A DNA stretch of 10,468 nt from Bacillota bacterium (GCA_019137115.1 JAGVSV010000215.1:1-10468), one strand, 5' to 3'; positions 1-6,947 are shown, counted from the first letter of the stretch. Made by a program: numbers and translations. The notes: a model not told the origin generated them from the letters alone.

Positions 1-22
1 ATCGCAGCAACGAGACGCGCAG

Positions 23-51
23 TTGACACAACCGCACGGATTGAGTACACT
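23..51 (+). promoter_or_regulatory. Candidate sigma-70 promoter upstream of GH4 gene
   Basis: TTGACA (23-28) and TACACT (46-51) are separated by 17 bp. The predicted start near 58 would give a leader of roughly 215 nt to the GH4 gene, running through the permease remnant. The match is good, but the surrounding DNA is decayed coding sequence, so it may be fortuitous or newly arisen. Confidence 0.4.
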
Positions 52-112
52 GCGTTTGCAAAAGAGAAATGTTCACCCAGCGTATACCCGCTTGTTACTC
101 ATTGATCCTTTA

Positions 113-142
113 TACGGCTGCTGACGGGGTTGTACAGCCGTA
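113..142. repeat. Inverted repeat, 8-bp arms
   Basis: TACGGCTG (113-120) is followed after 14 nt by its exact reverse complement CAGCCGTA (135-142). There is no T-run after it, so it is not a standard terminator. It lies inside the permease remnant, and its right arm includes the first two bases of the in-frame stop. It could be an operator or chance; no known site was recognised. Confidence 0.35.
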
Positions 143-254
143 GCGGATAAAATACTGCACCGTCATTATCTCCACCGTCCCGATTTTGGTCATCTATCCG
201 TTCCTGCAGCGGTACTTTGTCAAGGGCGTGATGATGGGCGCCATTAAGGGATAA
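117..254 (+). pseudogene. 3' remnant of sugar ABC transporter permease (LplC/YtcP type)
   Basis: The frame ending at TAA 252-254 encodes a typical C-terminus of a carbohydrate ABC permease of the LplC/YtcP/MalG type: TVPILVIYPFLQRYFVKG (residues encoded by 174-227) followed by VMMGAIKG. Upstream in the same frame, a TAG at 141-143 interrupts what looks like continued permease sequence (AADGVVQP, stop, RIKYCTVIIS). Further stops lie at 42-44 and 24-26, and none of the three forward frames before about 110 resembles the membrane core. I therefore read it as a decayed gene with only its end preserved. The intact tail stops 20 bp before the GH4 start, the usual spacing within a transporter-glycosidase operon. 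The left boundary is approximate. The tail is a confident family match; the exact extent is not. Confidence 0.65.
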
Positions 255-274
255 ACAACGAAAGGACAACCGAC

Positions 275-1702
275 ATGCCGAAAATTACGTTCATGGGCGC
301 GGGCTCGACCATCTTCTCCAAAAACGTGCTGGGCGACTGCATGCTGACGCCCTCGCTTAGAGACAGCGAAATCGCGCTGTACGACATTGATTCCACGCGC
401 CTGGAGGAATCCCGGCGCATGCTGGAGGCCATCAACCGCAATTTGGGCGGGCACGCCACGATCAGGGCGTACTGCGGGGCGGAAAACCGCAAGGAAGCGC
501 TGCGCGGCGCCAAGTACGCGGTCAACGCCATCCAGGTGGGCGGCTATGACCCCTGCACGATCACCGACTTTGAGGTGCCCAAGAAGTATGGCCTGCGGCA
601 GACGATTGCCGACACCCTGGGCATCGGAGGCATTTTTCGCGCGCTGCGCACCATCCCGGTGATGCTGGATTTTGCGCGCGACATGGAGGAAGTGTGCCCG
701 GACGTGTGGTTCCTGAACTACACCAATCCCATGGCCAGCCTGACCGGCGCGATGCTCACGCTGTCAAACGTCAAAACCGTTGGCCTGTGCCACAGCGTGC
801 AGGGCTGCGCCAGCGGGCTGCTGCGGGCGCTGAACATGGACGACGGGAACATCCAGTGGAAGATCGCCGGCATCAACCACCAGGCATGGCTGCTGGAGAT
901 CACCAGGGACGGGCAGGACCTCTACCCGGAGATCAAGCGCCGGGCAGCGCTGAAGAACCTCGGCAAGCTGGAGATGGATTCTCCGGAAAAAACCATCGCG
1001 CTGTACACCGAGAAATATGGCGAACTGCCGGAGCGCTGGGTTGAGCGCATCCATAGCCACTACAACCAGTACAAGGAAACCGGCAAGCATTCCGATATGG
1101 TGCGCTATGAGCTGATGAAGCACTTTGGCTACTACATCACGGAGTCCAGCGAGCACAACGCGGAATATACGCCCTATTTCATCAAGGACAAATACCCCGA
1201 GTTGATTGACCGGTTCAACATTCCGCTGGACGAATATCCGCGCCGGTGCGTGCATCAAATCGAGGAATGGGCGCACATGCGCGATTCCCTGGTCAACAAC
1301 CCCGAACTTTCACACGTGCGCACGCAGGAATACGCCAGCTACATTTTGGACGCGATGGAGACCGACAATCCGGTCAAGATCGGCGGCAATGTGCTCAACC
1401 ATGGCTCCATCACCAACCTGCCGCGAAACGCCTGCGTGGAAGTGCCCTGCGTGGTCGACCGTTCCGGCGTGGTGCCGACCATCGTGGGCGACCTGCCGGA
1501 GCAGCTGGCGGCGCTTAACCGCACGAACATCAACGTGCACCTGATGACCATTGAGGCGGCCAGAACCTTGAAGAAGGAGCATATCTACCAGGCCGCGATG
1601 CTCGATCCGCACACCAGCAGCGAGCTGTCGCTGGATGACATCGTCTCCCTGTGCGATGACCTGATCGCCGCGCACGGCGACTGGTTGCCTGCGTACCGGT
1701 AA
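275..1702 (+). CDS. melA: GH4 family glycosidase, probable alpha-galactosidase (MelA-like)
   Basis: This 475-aa cytoplasmic enzyme belongs to glycoside hydrolase family 4, which cleaves glycosides by an NAD- and divalent-metal-dependent oxidation/elimination mechanism. Visible features are an N-terminal Rossmann segment (FMGAGSTIFSKNVLGD, residues 6-21), NYTNPM (148-153), CHSV (172-175, with the expected metal-ligand Cys172), GINHQAW (199-205, with metal-ligand His202), and YYITESSEHNAEYTPYF (286-302), which carries conserved active-site residues. In GH4 the CHSV form of the cysteine motif is associated with alpha-galactosidases, as opposed to CNVP or CDMP in phospho-glycosidases. Length is close to MelA (about 450 aa). 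The ATG is supported by AAAGGA at 261-266, 8 nt upstream. The preceding permease tail suggests a former uptake-and-hydrolysis operon for an alpha-galactoside. Alpha-galacturonidase (LplD-type) specificity remains possible; the family is certain, the substrate is inferred. Confidence 0.88.
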   Translation: MPKITFMGAGSTIFSKNVLGDCMLTPSLRDSEIALYDIDSTRLEESRRMLEAINRNLGGHATIRAYCGAENRKEALRGAKYAVNAIQVGGYDPCTITDFEVPKKYGLRQTIADTLGIGGIFRALRTIPVMLDFARDMEEVCPDVWFLNYTNPMASLTGAMLTLSNVKTVGLCHSVQGCASGLLRALNMDDGNIQWKIAGINHQAWLLEITRDGQDLYPEIKRRAALKNLGKLEMDSPEKTIALYTEKYGELPERWVERIHSHYNQYKETGKHSDMVRYELMKHFGYYITESSEHNAEYTPYFIKDKYPELIDRFNIPLDEYPRRCVHQIEEWAHMRDSLVNNPELSHVRTQEYASYILDAMETDNPVKIGGNVLNHGSITNLPRNACVEVPCVVDRSGVVPTIVGDLPEQLAALNRTNINVHLMTIEAARTLKKEHIYQAAMLDPHTSSELSLDDIVSLCDDLIAAHGDWLPAYR

Positions 1703-1722
1703 CCGTTCTGCGCACAACCCGA

Positions 1723-1758
1723 GCCCCGTCGGACGCGCTGTCCACGGGGCCTTTGGTT
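1723..1758 (+). terminator. Intrinsic terminator after GH4 gene
   Basis: GCCCCGT (1723-1729) pairs with ACGGGGC (1744-1750), and inside it GGAC (1731-1734) pairs with GTCC (1740-1743) around a 5-nt loop, with one bulged C. A short pyrimidine/T-rich tail CTTTGGTT follows. The stem is strong and the U-tract weak. It separates the GH4 transcript from the next operon. Confidence 0.6.
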
Positions 1759-1759
1759 A

Positions 1760-1768
1760 TGCTATAAT
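1760..1768 (+). promoter_or_regulatory. Extended -10 promoter for GNAT-radC-DUF218 operon
   Basis: TGCTATAAT is a perfect extended -10 element (TG-N-TATAAT). No good -35 is present at the expected distance because that space is the terminator stem; an extended -10 can compensate for this. The predicted start near 1775 gives a leader of about 29 nt, which contains AAGGAGG (1789-1795), 8 nt before the ATG at 1804. Confidence 0.65.
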
Positions 1769-1803
1769 GCGCATCAGGAATTCCGAAAAAGGAGGGCGCG
1801 TGC

Positions 1804-2928
1804 ATGATCCACGTTGACATCGTGAAACCCACCGCGGCGCTGCTTGCACCCTTTATCCAACTGCCCTTTGATTTATACCGCAATGACCCCAACTGGGTGG
1901 CGCCGATGCGCGGCGAACTGACGCGGCTGTTGACCAACCGCGACAATGAGCTGTTCAGCCAGGGCGTGCAGCGGTTTTTCCTGGCGTACGAGGACGACAA
2001 GCCCGTCGCCCGGGTTTTAGCTGGCATTGACACGCGCCGCAACGCGCAGGTGGGCGAAGCCCAGGGATATTTCAGCCTGTTTGAAACCTACGAAAACATG
2101 GACTATGCCCGCGCCGTGCTGGACGCGGCGACGGCGTTTTTAAAGGAACACGGCGTGACCCGGCTGATGGGGCCGGTTGCGCCCTCGTACGACATGCTCA
2201 ACCGCGGCCTGCTGGTGGAAGGGTTTGACGGCCCACCCGTTCTGTACAACCCGTACAACCCGCCCTATTACGCCGATTACCTGACAGCGTACGGATTTAC
2301 CAAAGAGCGGGATTATCTGGCGTATCTGATCCGCACGGACGAAGCCGCCATTGACCGCATCGAACCAATCGCTGAGCGCGCACAGAAGCGCTTCGGGTTC
2401 CGGGTGAGGCCCATTGATTTGAACAAGCAGAACCTTACGCGGCTGGCGCGCGACATCGCCACCGTGATCAGCGACGCCATGCCGGAGGAGCCGGGGGCTT
2501 ATCTGCCCACGCCGGAGGACATCGCGACCTTGCTCAACCGCGTGCGCCCGTTTTTCCGCTCCGAAATCGCGTGGATGGCCTATGCCGGAAACCGGCCCAT
2601 CGGCCTGGTGATCGGCCTGCTGGACTATAACCGGGTGCTCAAGCGCCTGCGCGGCAGCAACACGCCCTGGGGCTGGCTGATGGGGCGCCTGGCGCTGGAC
2701 CGCATTGACACCGTGCGCTGCCCGATGCAGTACGTGGTGCCCGAGTTCCAGAACAAGGCGGTCAACGCGGTGCTGGTGTACCACGCCGTGCTGGGCGCAA
2801 AGCAGCTGGGGATCCGGAATATCGAGGGTTCCACCGTGGACGAAACACACAGCGTATCCATCAACAACTCCCTGATCACCGGCGGCGAACAGTACCGCGT
2901 GTACCGCAACTACCAGAAAACGCTGTAA
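1804..2928 (+). CDS. GNAT-like N-acetyltransferase fold protein (YghO-like)
   Basis: This 374-aa protein resembles the uncharacterised two-domain GNAT-fold family that includes E. coli YghO. Family-like segments are the N-terminal PFDLYRNDPNWVAPMR (21-36), GPVAPSYDMLNRGLLVEGFD (123-142), PPVLYNPYNPPYYADYL (144-160), and a C-terminal acetyltransferase-like half with YVVPEFQNKAVNAVLVYHAV (310-329) ending RVYRNYQKTL. That last segment sits where GNATs place the acyl-CoA-binding loop, but the usual R/Q-x-x-G-x-G/A pattern is degraded (EFQNKAVNA), so CoA binding is not assured. The start is set by AAGGAGG 8 nt upstream. It is first in a close-packed operon, 2 nt from radC, and radC has no ribosome binding site of its own. 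Substrate and pathway are unknown. The family assignment is from remembered conserved motifs; the enzymatic role is inference. Confidence 0.75.
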   Translation: MIHVDIVKPTAALLAPFIQLPFDLYRNDPNWVAPMRGELTRLLTNRDNELFSQGVQRFFLAYEDDKPVARVLAGIDTRRNAQVGEAQGYFSLFETYENMDYARAVLDAATAFLKEHGVTRLMGPVAPSYDMLNRGLLVEGFDGPPVLYNPYNPPYYADYLTAYGFTKERDYLAYLIRTDEAAIDRIEPIAERAQKRFGFRVRPIDLNKQNLTRLARDIATVISDAMPEEPGAYLPTPEDIATLLNRVRPFFRSEIAWMAYAGNRPIGLVIGLLDYNRVLKRLRGSNTPWGWLMGRLALDRIDTVRCPMQYVVPEFQNKAVNAVLVYHAVLGAKQLGIRNIEGSTVDETHSVSINNSLITGGEQYRVYRNYQKTL

Positions 2929-2930
2929 CC

Positions 2931-3623
2931 GTGTCCAGCGCGTCTGAGGCGGTCACGCCGCATACCGGCCACCGGGAGCGCCTGCGCCAACGGTATTTGA
3001 CCGCTAGCCTGGAGGGCTTCGCGCCCCATGAGGTGCTGGAATTGTTGCTGATGTACGCGATCCCGCGGCGCGACGTGAACCCGCTTGCGCACCGTCTGAT
3101 TGCGCATTTTGGCTCACTGCACGCGGTTCTGCAGGCTGCGCCGGAGGATTTGCGCACCGTGGAGGGCGTAGGGGAACGGGCGGCGGTGCTGCTGTCCATG
3201 ATGGTGCCGCTCTTCCGCGCCTACCGGCAAAGCGTGGCGGACAAACCCAGGCAGATGCAGACGCAGGCGGACATCCAGTCGTACTGCGAAGCGTTGCTGC
3301 TGGGCGAGCGGTATGAGCAGCTGTACGTGATCGGGCTGGATGCCGCCCGCCGGGTGCTCGCGGTCACGCATGTTTCGCAGGGCGATGAGGGGGAAACCGC
3401 GGTTTACCCCAGGCGCATCATGGCTGCCCTGTTGCGCTGCGGCGCGGCCAGCGCGGTGCTGGCTCACAACCACCCGCAAGGCAGCGCCGCCCCATCCAAA
3501 GCGGATCGCGACCTGACCGAGGCGCTTTCCGCGATGCTTGCCGGCGTGTCCATCCAGCTGACCGACCATGTCATCGTCGCACCCAATGAGGTGTTCAGTT
3601 TCCGGCAGCAGAATCTGCTGTAA
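2931..3623 (+). CDS. radC: RadC/UPF0758 family protein (JAB/MPN domain)
   Basis: This 230-aa protein has the RadC layout. The N-terminal half includes a helix-hairpin-helix DNA-binding element (LRTVEGVGERAAVLLSM, 74-90). The C-terminal JAB/MPN metalloprotease-like domain carries AHNHPQG (178-184) with His179 and His181, then Ser189 and Asp192, spaced as in the JAMM signature H-x-H-x7-S-x2-D. LTDHVIVAPNEVFSF (210-224) is the usual C-terminal strand. The segment often written PREVF in RadC reads PRRIM here (160-164). The start is GTG, 2 nt after the stop of the preceding gene, with no Shine-Dalgarno sequence, so translational coupling is likely. Despite the name, a repair role for RadC is not established; the biochemical function is unknown. 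Confidence 0.9.
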   Translation: MSSASEAVTPHTGHRERLRQRYLTASLEGFAPHEVLELLLMYAIPRRDVNPLAHRLIAHFGSLHAVLQAAPEDLRTVEGVGERAAVLLSMMVPLFRAYRQSVADKPRQMQTQADIQSYCEALLLGERYEQLYVIGLDAARRVLAVTHVSQGDEGETAVYPRRIMAALLRCGAASAVLAHNHPQGSAAPSKADRDLTEALSAMLAGVSIQLTDHVIVAPNEVFSFRQQNLL

Positions 3624-3637
3624 CCGTTGGAGGGCAT

Positions 3638-4273
3638 ATGGCCAGAAGAAAGCGTCGTGGGGGGATAAGGTCGTTGTTTCGTGTGATCGTGGGGTTGGGC
3701 GTGCTGGCCGTGGTGGCTTTCTTTGTGCTGTTCGGCTACCTGTGGTGGCAGGAAAAAGCGCAGGTGCGCGCGCAGGGCCAGGCAGACGCCATGATTGTAT
3801 TGGGCGCGCAGGTGTTGCCGGACGGCACGCCCAGCGTGCAGCTGGAGTTGCGCCTGGCCGAGGCGCTGGCGCGCTACCAGGCGCAGCCCATGCCCATTGT
3901 GGTGTCCGGCGCGCAGGGGGCGGATGAACCCGCCACCGAGGCCAGCGTCATGCAAAGCTGGCTTGTCGCGCGCGGCGTGCCGGAGAACATGGTCTTACAG
4001 GAGGATCAGGCCCGAAGCACCCAGCAGAACATCGAAAACGCCATCCAGTTGCTGCCGCCCAATACCAAACGCATGCTGATCGTGACCAGCGATTACCATC
4101 TGCCGCGCGCAATGGCGATCGCCCGCGACCTGGAGATGGAGCCGCTGGGCAGCCCCAGCCTGACCAAGCAGGAATACTGGCTCAAAAACCACTTCCGCGA
4201 AACGCTGGCGTGGGGTAAATACCTTGTGCGCAAACACATCCCGGCGTTGTCGCCGCTTCTGCCCGGGGAATAG
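3638..4273 (+). CDS. DUF218/YdcF-like membrane-anchored protein
   Basis: This 211-aa protein starts with a basic stretch (MARRKRRGG) and one membrane helix (about 14-36), placing the rest outside the membrane by the positive-inside rule. The DUF218 (YdcF/ElyC/SanA-like) fold is shown by MIVLGAQVLPDGTPS (52-66), IVVSGAQGADEPATEASVM (87-105), LQEDQARSTQQN (120-131) and TSDYHLPRAM (150-159). E. coli members are linked to envelope and peptidoglycan maintenance, and no reaction is firmly known. It is last in the operon, 14 nt after radC. The ribosome binding site GGAGGG (3629-3634) sits only 4-5 nt before the ATG, tighter than usual, but the basic N-terminus supports this start. It ends 4 bp from the convergent asparaginase gene, with no terminator visible between them. 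Confidence 0.85.
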   Translation: MARRKRRGGIRSLFRVIVGLGVLAVVAFFVLFGYLWWQEKAQVRAQGQADAMIVLGAQVLPDGTPSVQLELRLAEALARYQAQPMPIVVSGAQGADEPATEASVMQSWLVARGVPENMVLQEDQARSTQQNIENAIQLLPPNTKRMLIVTSDYHLPRAMAIARDLEMEPLGSPSLTKQEYWLKNHFRETLAWGKYLVRKHIPALSPLLPGE

Positions 4274-4277
4274 CCGC

Positions 4278-5267
4278 TCAGGCGCAGCCCATCTCGTGGC
4301 ACAGACATTGCGTCAACAGCGGCCTGCGCGCGGGATCCCCCAGCACCCACATCAATTTGGTCAGCGCGGCTTCCGATGTCATGTCGTGCGCCCCATAGAC
4401 GTTGTTGCCCAGTATATTGCGGCCGACCTCGTACACCGAGAAGTCGGCTTTTTCGTATAAACACTGCGTGGTGACCAGTGTCAGCACACCCTTGTCCGCC
4501 ACAAGCGCCAGGCTCTCCAGCAGGTTCCGCCGGATGTAGTGCAACCCGCCCAGCCCAAAAGCTTCCAGCACCAGCCCGCGGTAGCCGTTGTCCACAATGT
4601 GCTGGAAGATCGAGGGATCGGTGCCTGGCACCAGCTTGAGCAGGAACACCCGGGCGTCCAGCTGTTCGGGCGGCGCGCTGTGGGGCACCTGCACCACTGG
4701 GGCCTGAGCGCGGGAAAGATGTAAGCCGTCCGCGTCAAAAAAACCGACGGCCGGCGCGTTGATGCTGTCAAATGCGTCAAAGCCCAGTGTGCGCATCTTG
4801 ACCGCCCGCGTGCCATAGATCACTTTGTGGTGGAACGCGATGTACACGCCCGGCGGCGCCTGCCGCGCCACGGCGAACGCCTGTGCCAGATTGTTGGACG
4901 CGTCCGACAGCGGATGGGTAAGCGGCAGCTGCGACCCCGTCAGCACCACCGGTTTGTCCAGCCCCAGCAGCATGAATGACAGCGCCGAAGCCGTATACGC
5001 CATCGTGTCCGTGCCGTGCGTGATCACGATGCCGTCGGAATTCTTTGCTGCCCTGCGCACTGCGCGCGCCAGCTCCTGCCACTCCTCAGGCTGTATGTTG
5101 CTGGAATCCAGGGTGAATACATCCTGCGCGCAGACGTTGGCATCAACCAACAGCGCGAGTGACATGGCAAGAATGTCCTTGGCAGGAATGGCCGGCGCCA
5201 GCCCGTCCGGGGAATCAAGGCTGGCGATGGTGCCGCCGGTGGCCAGCAGGCTGATGCGTGGGCGCAT
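4278..5267 (-). CDS. ansA: Type I (cytoplasmic) L-asparaginase
   Basis: This 329-aa enzyme hydrolyses L-asparagine to aspartate and ammonia. The N-terminal nucleophile motif is LLATGGTIAS (7-16, Thr13). The second catalytic motif is THGTDTMAYTASAL (83-96), with Thr86 and Asp87, and Lys157 in AVKMRT completes the triad seen in E. coli-type asparaginases. TGSQLPL (110-116), SNNLAQA (124-130) and the C-terminal TSEAALTKLMW (297-307) are also typical. There is no signal peptide, so it is cytoplasmic, as expected for type I. The frame is open for 31 codons upstream, but ATG 5267 is chosen because GGAGG (5280-5276) lies 8 nt before it and MRPRISLLATGG matches the family's N-terminus. It is divergent from a purine permease across a shared control region. 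A glutaminase side activity cannot be judged. Confidence 0.93.
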   Translation of the reverse strand: MRPRISLLATGGTIASLDSPDGLAPAIPAKDILAMSLALLVDANVCAQDVFTLDSSNIQPEEWQELARAVRRAAKNSDGIVITHGTDTMAYTASALSFMLLGLDKPVVLTGSQLPLTHPLSDASNNLAQAFAVARQAPPGVYIAFHHKVIYGTRAVKMRTLGFDAFDSINAPAVGFFDADGLHLSRAQAPVVQVPHSAPPEQLDARVFLLKLVPGTDPSIFQHIVDNGYRGLVLEAFGLGGLHYIRRNLLESLALVADKGVLTLVTTQCLYEKADFSVYEVGRNILGNNVYGAHDMTSEAALTKLMWVLGDPARRPLLTQCLCHEMGCA

Positions 5268-5273
5268 GAGGGC

Positions 5274-5280
5274 TCCCTCC
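5274..5280 (-). promoter_or_regulatory. Ribosome binding site fixing the ansA start
   Basis: On the minus strand GGAGGGA precedes ATG 5267 by 8 nt and decides against the longer upstream reading frame. GAGGG of this site is complementary to CCCTC just before the ATG (two bases between the arms), so weak self-occlusion is conceivable, although the loop is very tight. Confidence 0.75.
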
Positions 5281-5294
5281 GAACTGTTTTTGTC

Positions 5295-5323
5295 ATCATA
5301 ACATCCTGAACATACACCGTCAA
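5295..5323 (-). promoter_or_regulatory. Sigma-70 promoter of ansA
   Basis: On the minus strand TTGACG (5323-5318) and TATGAT (5300-5295) are separated by 17 bp. The predicted start near 5288 gives a leader of about 20 nt that contains the ribosome binding site. Both hexamers are one or two bases from consensus. Confidence 0.6.
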
Positions 5324-5328
5324 AACGA

Positions 5329-5372
5329 TTGTACGAACATTCCTGCTTGTTAAGTGTCAAATGTTCCGGAAT
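5329..5372. promoter_or_regulatory. Inverted pair of PurBox-like sites (candidate PurR operator)
   Basis: The Bacillus PurR operator is two copies of AWWWCCGAACWWT in opposite orientation, separated by about 16-17 nt. Here TTGTACGAACATT (5329-5341, plus strand) matches 10 of 13 positions. On the minus strand ATTCCGGAACATT (5372-5360) matches 11 of 13. The two face each other across 18 nt and share a perfect GAACATT core. The pair lies between the -35 elements of ansA and the purine permease, next to both. The sequence similarity is seen directly; PurR binding is inferred. Confidence 0.45.
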
Positions 5373-5376
5373 TTGC

Positions 5377-5404
5377 TTGACACGCTACAAACATCTGCTA
5401 TACT
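5377..5404 (+). promoter_or_regulatory. Sigma-70 promoter of NCS2 permease
   Basis: TTGACA (5377-5382) and TATACT (5399-5404) are separated by 16 bp, with TGC directly before the -10 (extended -10). The predicted start near 5411 leaves only about 30 nt to the ATG, too short for a purine riboswitch. GGAGGA (5429-5434) is the ribosome binding site. The right-hand PurBox-like site ends 5 bp before the -35. Confidence 0.75.
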
Positions 5405-5440
5405 GTCGCCGTTCCTACTGACAAAAACGGAGGAAGAAAG

Positions 5441-6826
5441 ATGTTCAGGCTGAAGGAAAACAACACCACGGTCACCACGGAGATCCTGGCGGGGCTTACC
5501 ACGTTCTTTGCAATGGCGTACATCATCGTCGTCAACCCATCCATCCTGAGCGAATCGGGCATGGAATGGGGCGCAGTGTTCCTGGCCACGATCATCTCTG
5601 CGATCATCGGCACGCTGGTCATGGGCCTGTTTGCCAATGTACCCTACGCGCAGGCACCCGGCATGGGCCTGAACGCCTTCTTTGTGTTCACCGTTGTGTT
5701 TGCCCTCCAGTTCACTTGGCAGCAGGCGCTGTCCATGGTGTTCATCTGCGGCATCATCAACATCCTGATCACGGTAACCAAGATCCGCAAGCACATCATC
5801 AAGGCCATTCCGCACAGCCTGCAAAACGCGATTGGCGGCGGCATCGGCGTGTTCATCGCCTACCTGGGCCTGCTCAACGGCAAGGTCATCGACATCAGCG
5901 GCGCGGTGCCGGCCATGGCGGTGCTTAACCAGCCGGCGCTGTGGGTGTTCCTGATCGGCCTGTTTGTCACGTTCGTGCTGCTGCTGCTCAAGGTGCGCGG
6001 CGCCATCCTGATCGGCATCATCCTGTCCACGCTGATCGGCATCCCGTTTGGGGTGACCAACACCGGCAACTCAATCACCTTCAGCGAGGCGGCGTCCAAG
6101 CTCCCCACCACCTTTGGCGTGATCTTCACCGCCGAGGGCATCCCCTCCCTGTTTAACGACATGGCCAAACTGCCGCTGGTGCTGATCACCATTTTCGCGT
6201 TCAGCCTGACGGATACCTTTGACACGATTGGCACCTTCATCGGCACCGGCCGGCGCACCGGCATCTTCAGCGAGGAAGACGAGCGCACGATGCAGACCAG
6301 CTCGGGCTTCAAGTCCAAGATGGACCGCGCGCTGTTTGCCGATGCCATCGCCACCTCGGTGGGCGCAATCGTCGGCACCTCCAACACCACCACCTATGTG
6401 GAAAGCGCCGCCGGCATCGGCGTGGGCGGACGCACTGGGTTGACCAGCGTCGTGGTCGCCATCTGCTTTGCATTAAGCGCTTTCCTTGCCCAGTTTGCCA
6501 GCGCCATCCCCAACGCCGCCACCGGCCCCGCGCTGGTCGTGGTGGGCATCATGATGCTGGCCGCCTTCAGCGAGATCAAGTGGAGCGACCTGTCGGAAGC
6601 CATCCCCGCGTTCTTCGCCGGCATCTTCATGGCGCTGTGCTACAGCATCTCCTATGGCATCGCCGCCGGGTTCATCGTCTACTGCCTGGTCAAGGTCGTC
6701 AAAGGCGAAGCCCGCGAGATCTCGCCCATCCTGTGGGTGGCGACCGGCCTGTTCATCCTCAACTTTGTGCTGATGGCCATCATGCCCGGCATGATCCCCG
6801 TCACCCCCGAACCGCCGGTTGTGTAA
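5441..6826 (+). CDS. NCS2 family purine permease (AzgA/PbuG-like)
   Basis: This 461-aa polytopic membrane protein is probably a proton-coupled importer of hypoxanthine, guanine or adenine. The reading frame is dominated by hydrophobic helices. Signature segments are TTEILAGLTTFFAMAYIIVV (12-31), the AzgA-type APGMGLNAFF (72-81), FSLTDTFDTIGTF (254-266) in the substrate region of helix 8, and GTSNTTTYVESAAGI (312-326) in the helix 10 region. Length agrees with the family (430-490 aa). These motifs separate it from the UraA/PbuX branch of the superfamily. It is a single-gene transcript between a promoter at 5377-5404 and a terminator at 6856-6884. The PurBox-like pair upstream fits a purine transporter. 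Exact base preference (PbuG- versus PbuO-like) cannot be decided from sequence alone. Confidence 0.92.
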   Translation: MFRLKENNTTVTTEILAGLTTFFAMAYIIVVNPSILSESGMEWGAVFLATIISAIIGTLVMGLFANVPYAQAPGMGLNAFFVFTVVFALQFTWQQALSMVFICGIINILITVTKIRKHIIKAIPHSLQNAIGGGIGVFIAYLGLLNGKVIDISGAVPAMAVLNQPALWVFLIGLFVTFVLLLLKVRGAILIGIILSTLIGIPFGVTNTGNSITFSEAASKLPTTFGVIFTAEGIPSLFNDMAKLPLVLITIFAFSLTDTFDTIGTFIGTGRRTGIFSEEDERTMQTSSGFKSKMDRALFADAIATSVGAIVGTSNTTTYVESAAGIGVGGRTGLTSVVVAICFALSAFLAQFASAIPNAATGPALVVVGIMMLAAFSEIKWSDLSEAIPAFFAGIFMALCYSISYGIAAGFIVYCLVKVVKGEAREISPILWVATGLFILNFVLMAIMPGMIPVTPEPPVV

Positions 6827-6855
6827 TCCGCATCCACCAAATAACACGCCCGCCC

Positions 6856-6884
6856 GTGGAAAGCCGCCGGCGGGCTTTCACTTT
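6856..6884 (+). terminator. Intrinsic terminator after NCS2 permease
   Basis: GTG-(G)-AAAGCC (6856-6865, with G6859 bulged) pairs with GGCTTTCAC (6873-6881) around a GC-rich loop, followed by TTT. It begins about 30 nt after the stop codon and separates the permease transcript from the tRNA operon. The T-tract is short. Confidence 0.6.
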
Positions 6885-6917
6885 CTGCCCGCGCAGCGGA
6901 AAAACTTTACGCAGGGC

Positions 6918-6947
6918 TTGACAGGGCGCTGCGCCGTACGGTAGAAT
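6918..6947 (+). promoter_or_regulatory. Promoter of the tRNA operon
   Basis: TTGACA (6918-6923) and TAGAAT (6942-6947) are separated by 18 bp. The predicted start near 6954 lies about 27 nt before the first tRNA. The spacer holds a perfect 11-bp palindrome GGCGCTGCGCC (6925-6935), of unknown meaning. Confidence 0.75.

Noticed and set aside
45..60. Catabolite-responsive element (cre) before the GH4 gene
   Set aside because: The minus strand has TGCAAACG, like the left half of a cre, but the required CA at the other end is missing.
764..1276. Minus-strand frame of 170 codons inside the GH4 gene
   Set aside because: It is a shadow of the GH4 gene, with no RBS or recognisable motif; the plus-strand frame carries all GH4 signatures.
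2140..2850. Minus-strand frame of 236 codons inside the GNAT-like gene
   Set aside because: It is antisense to a conserved protein, His/Val-rich low-information translation, and has no start signal.
5268..5360. Longer asparaginase reading frame starting at 5360
   Set aside because: The extra 31 residues are not part of the family, have no good RBS, and would overlap the predicted ansA promoter.
5405..5440. Purine riboswitch in the permease leader
   Set aside because: The leader from the predicted start is only about 30 nt, too short for the aptamer, and the conserved junction sequences are absent.
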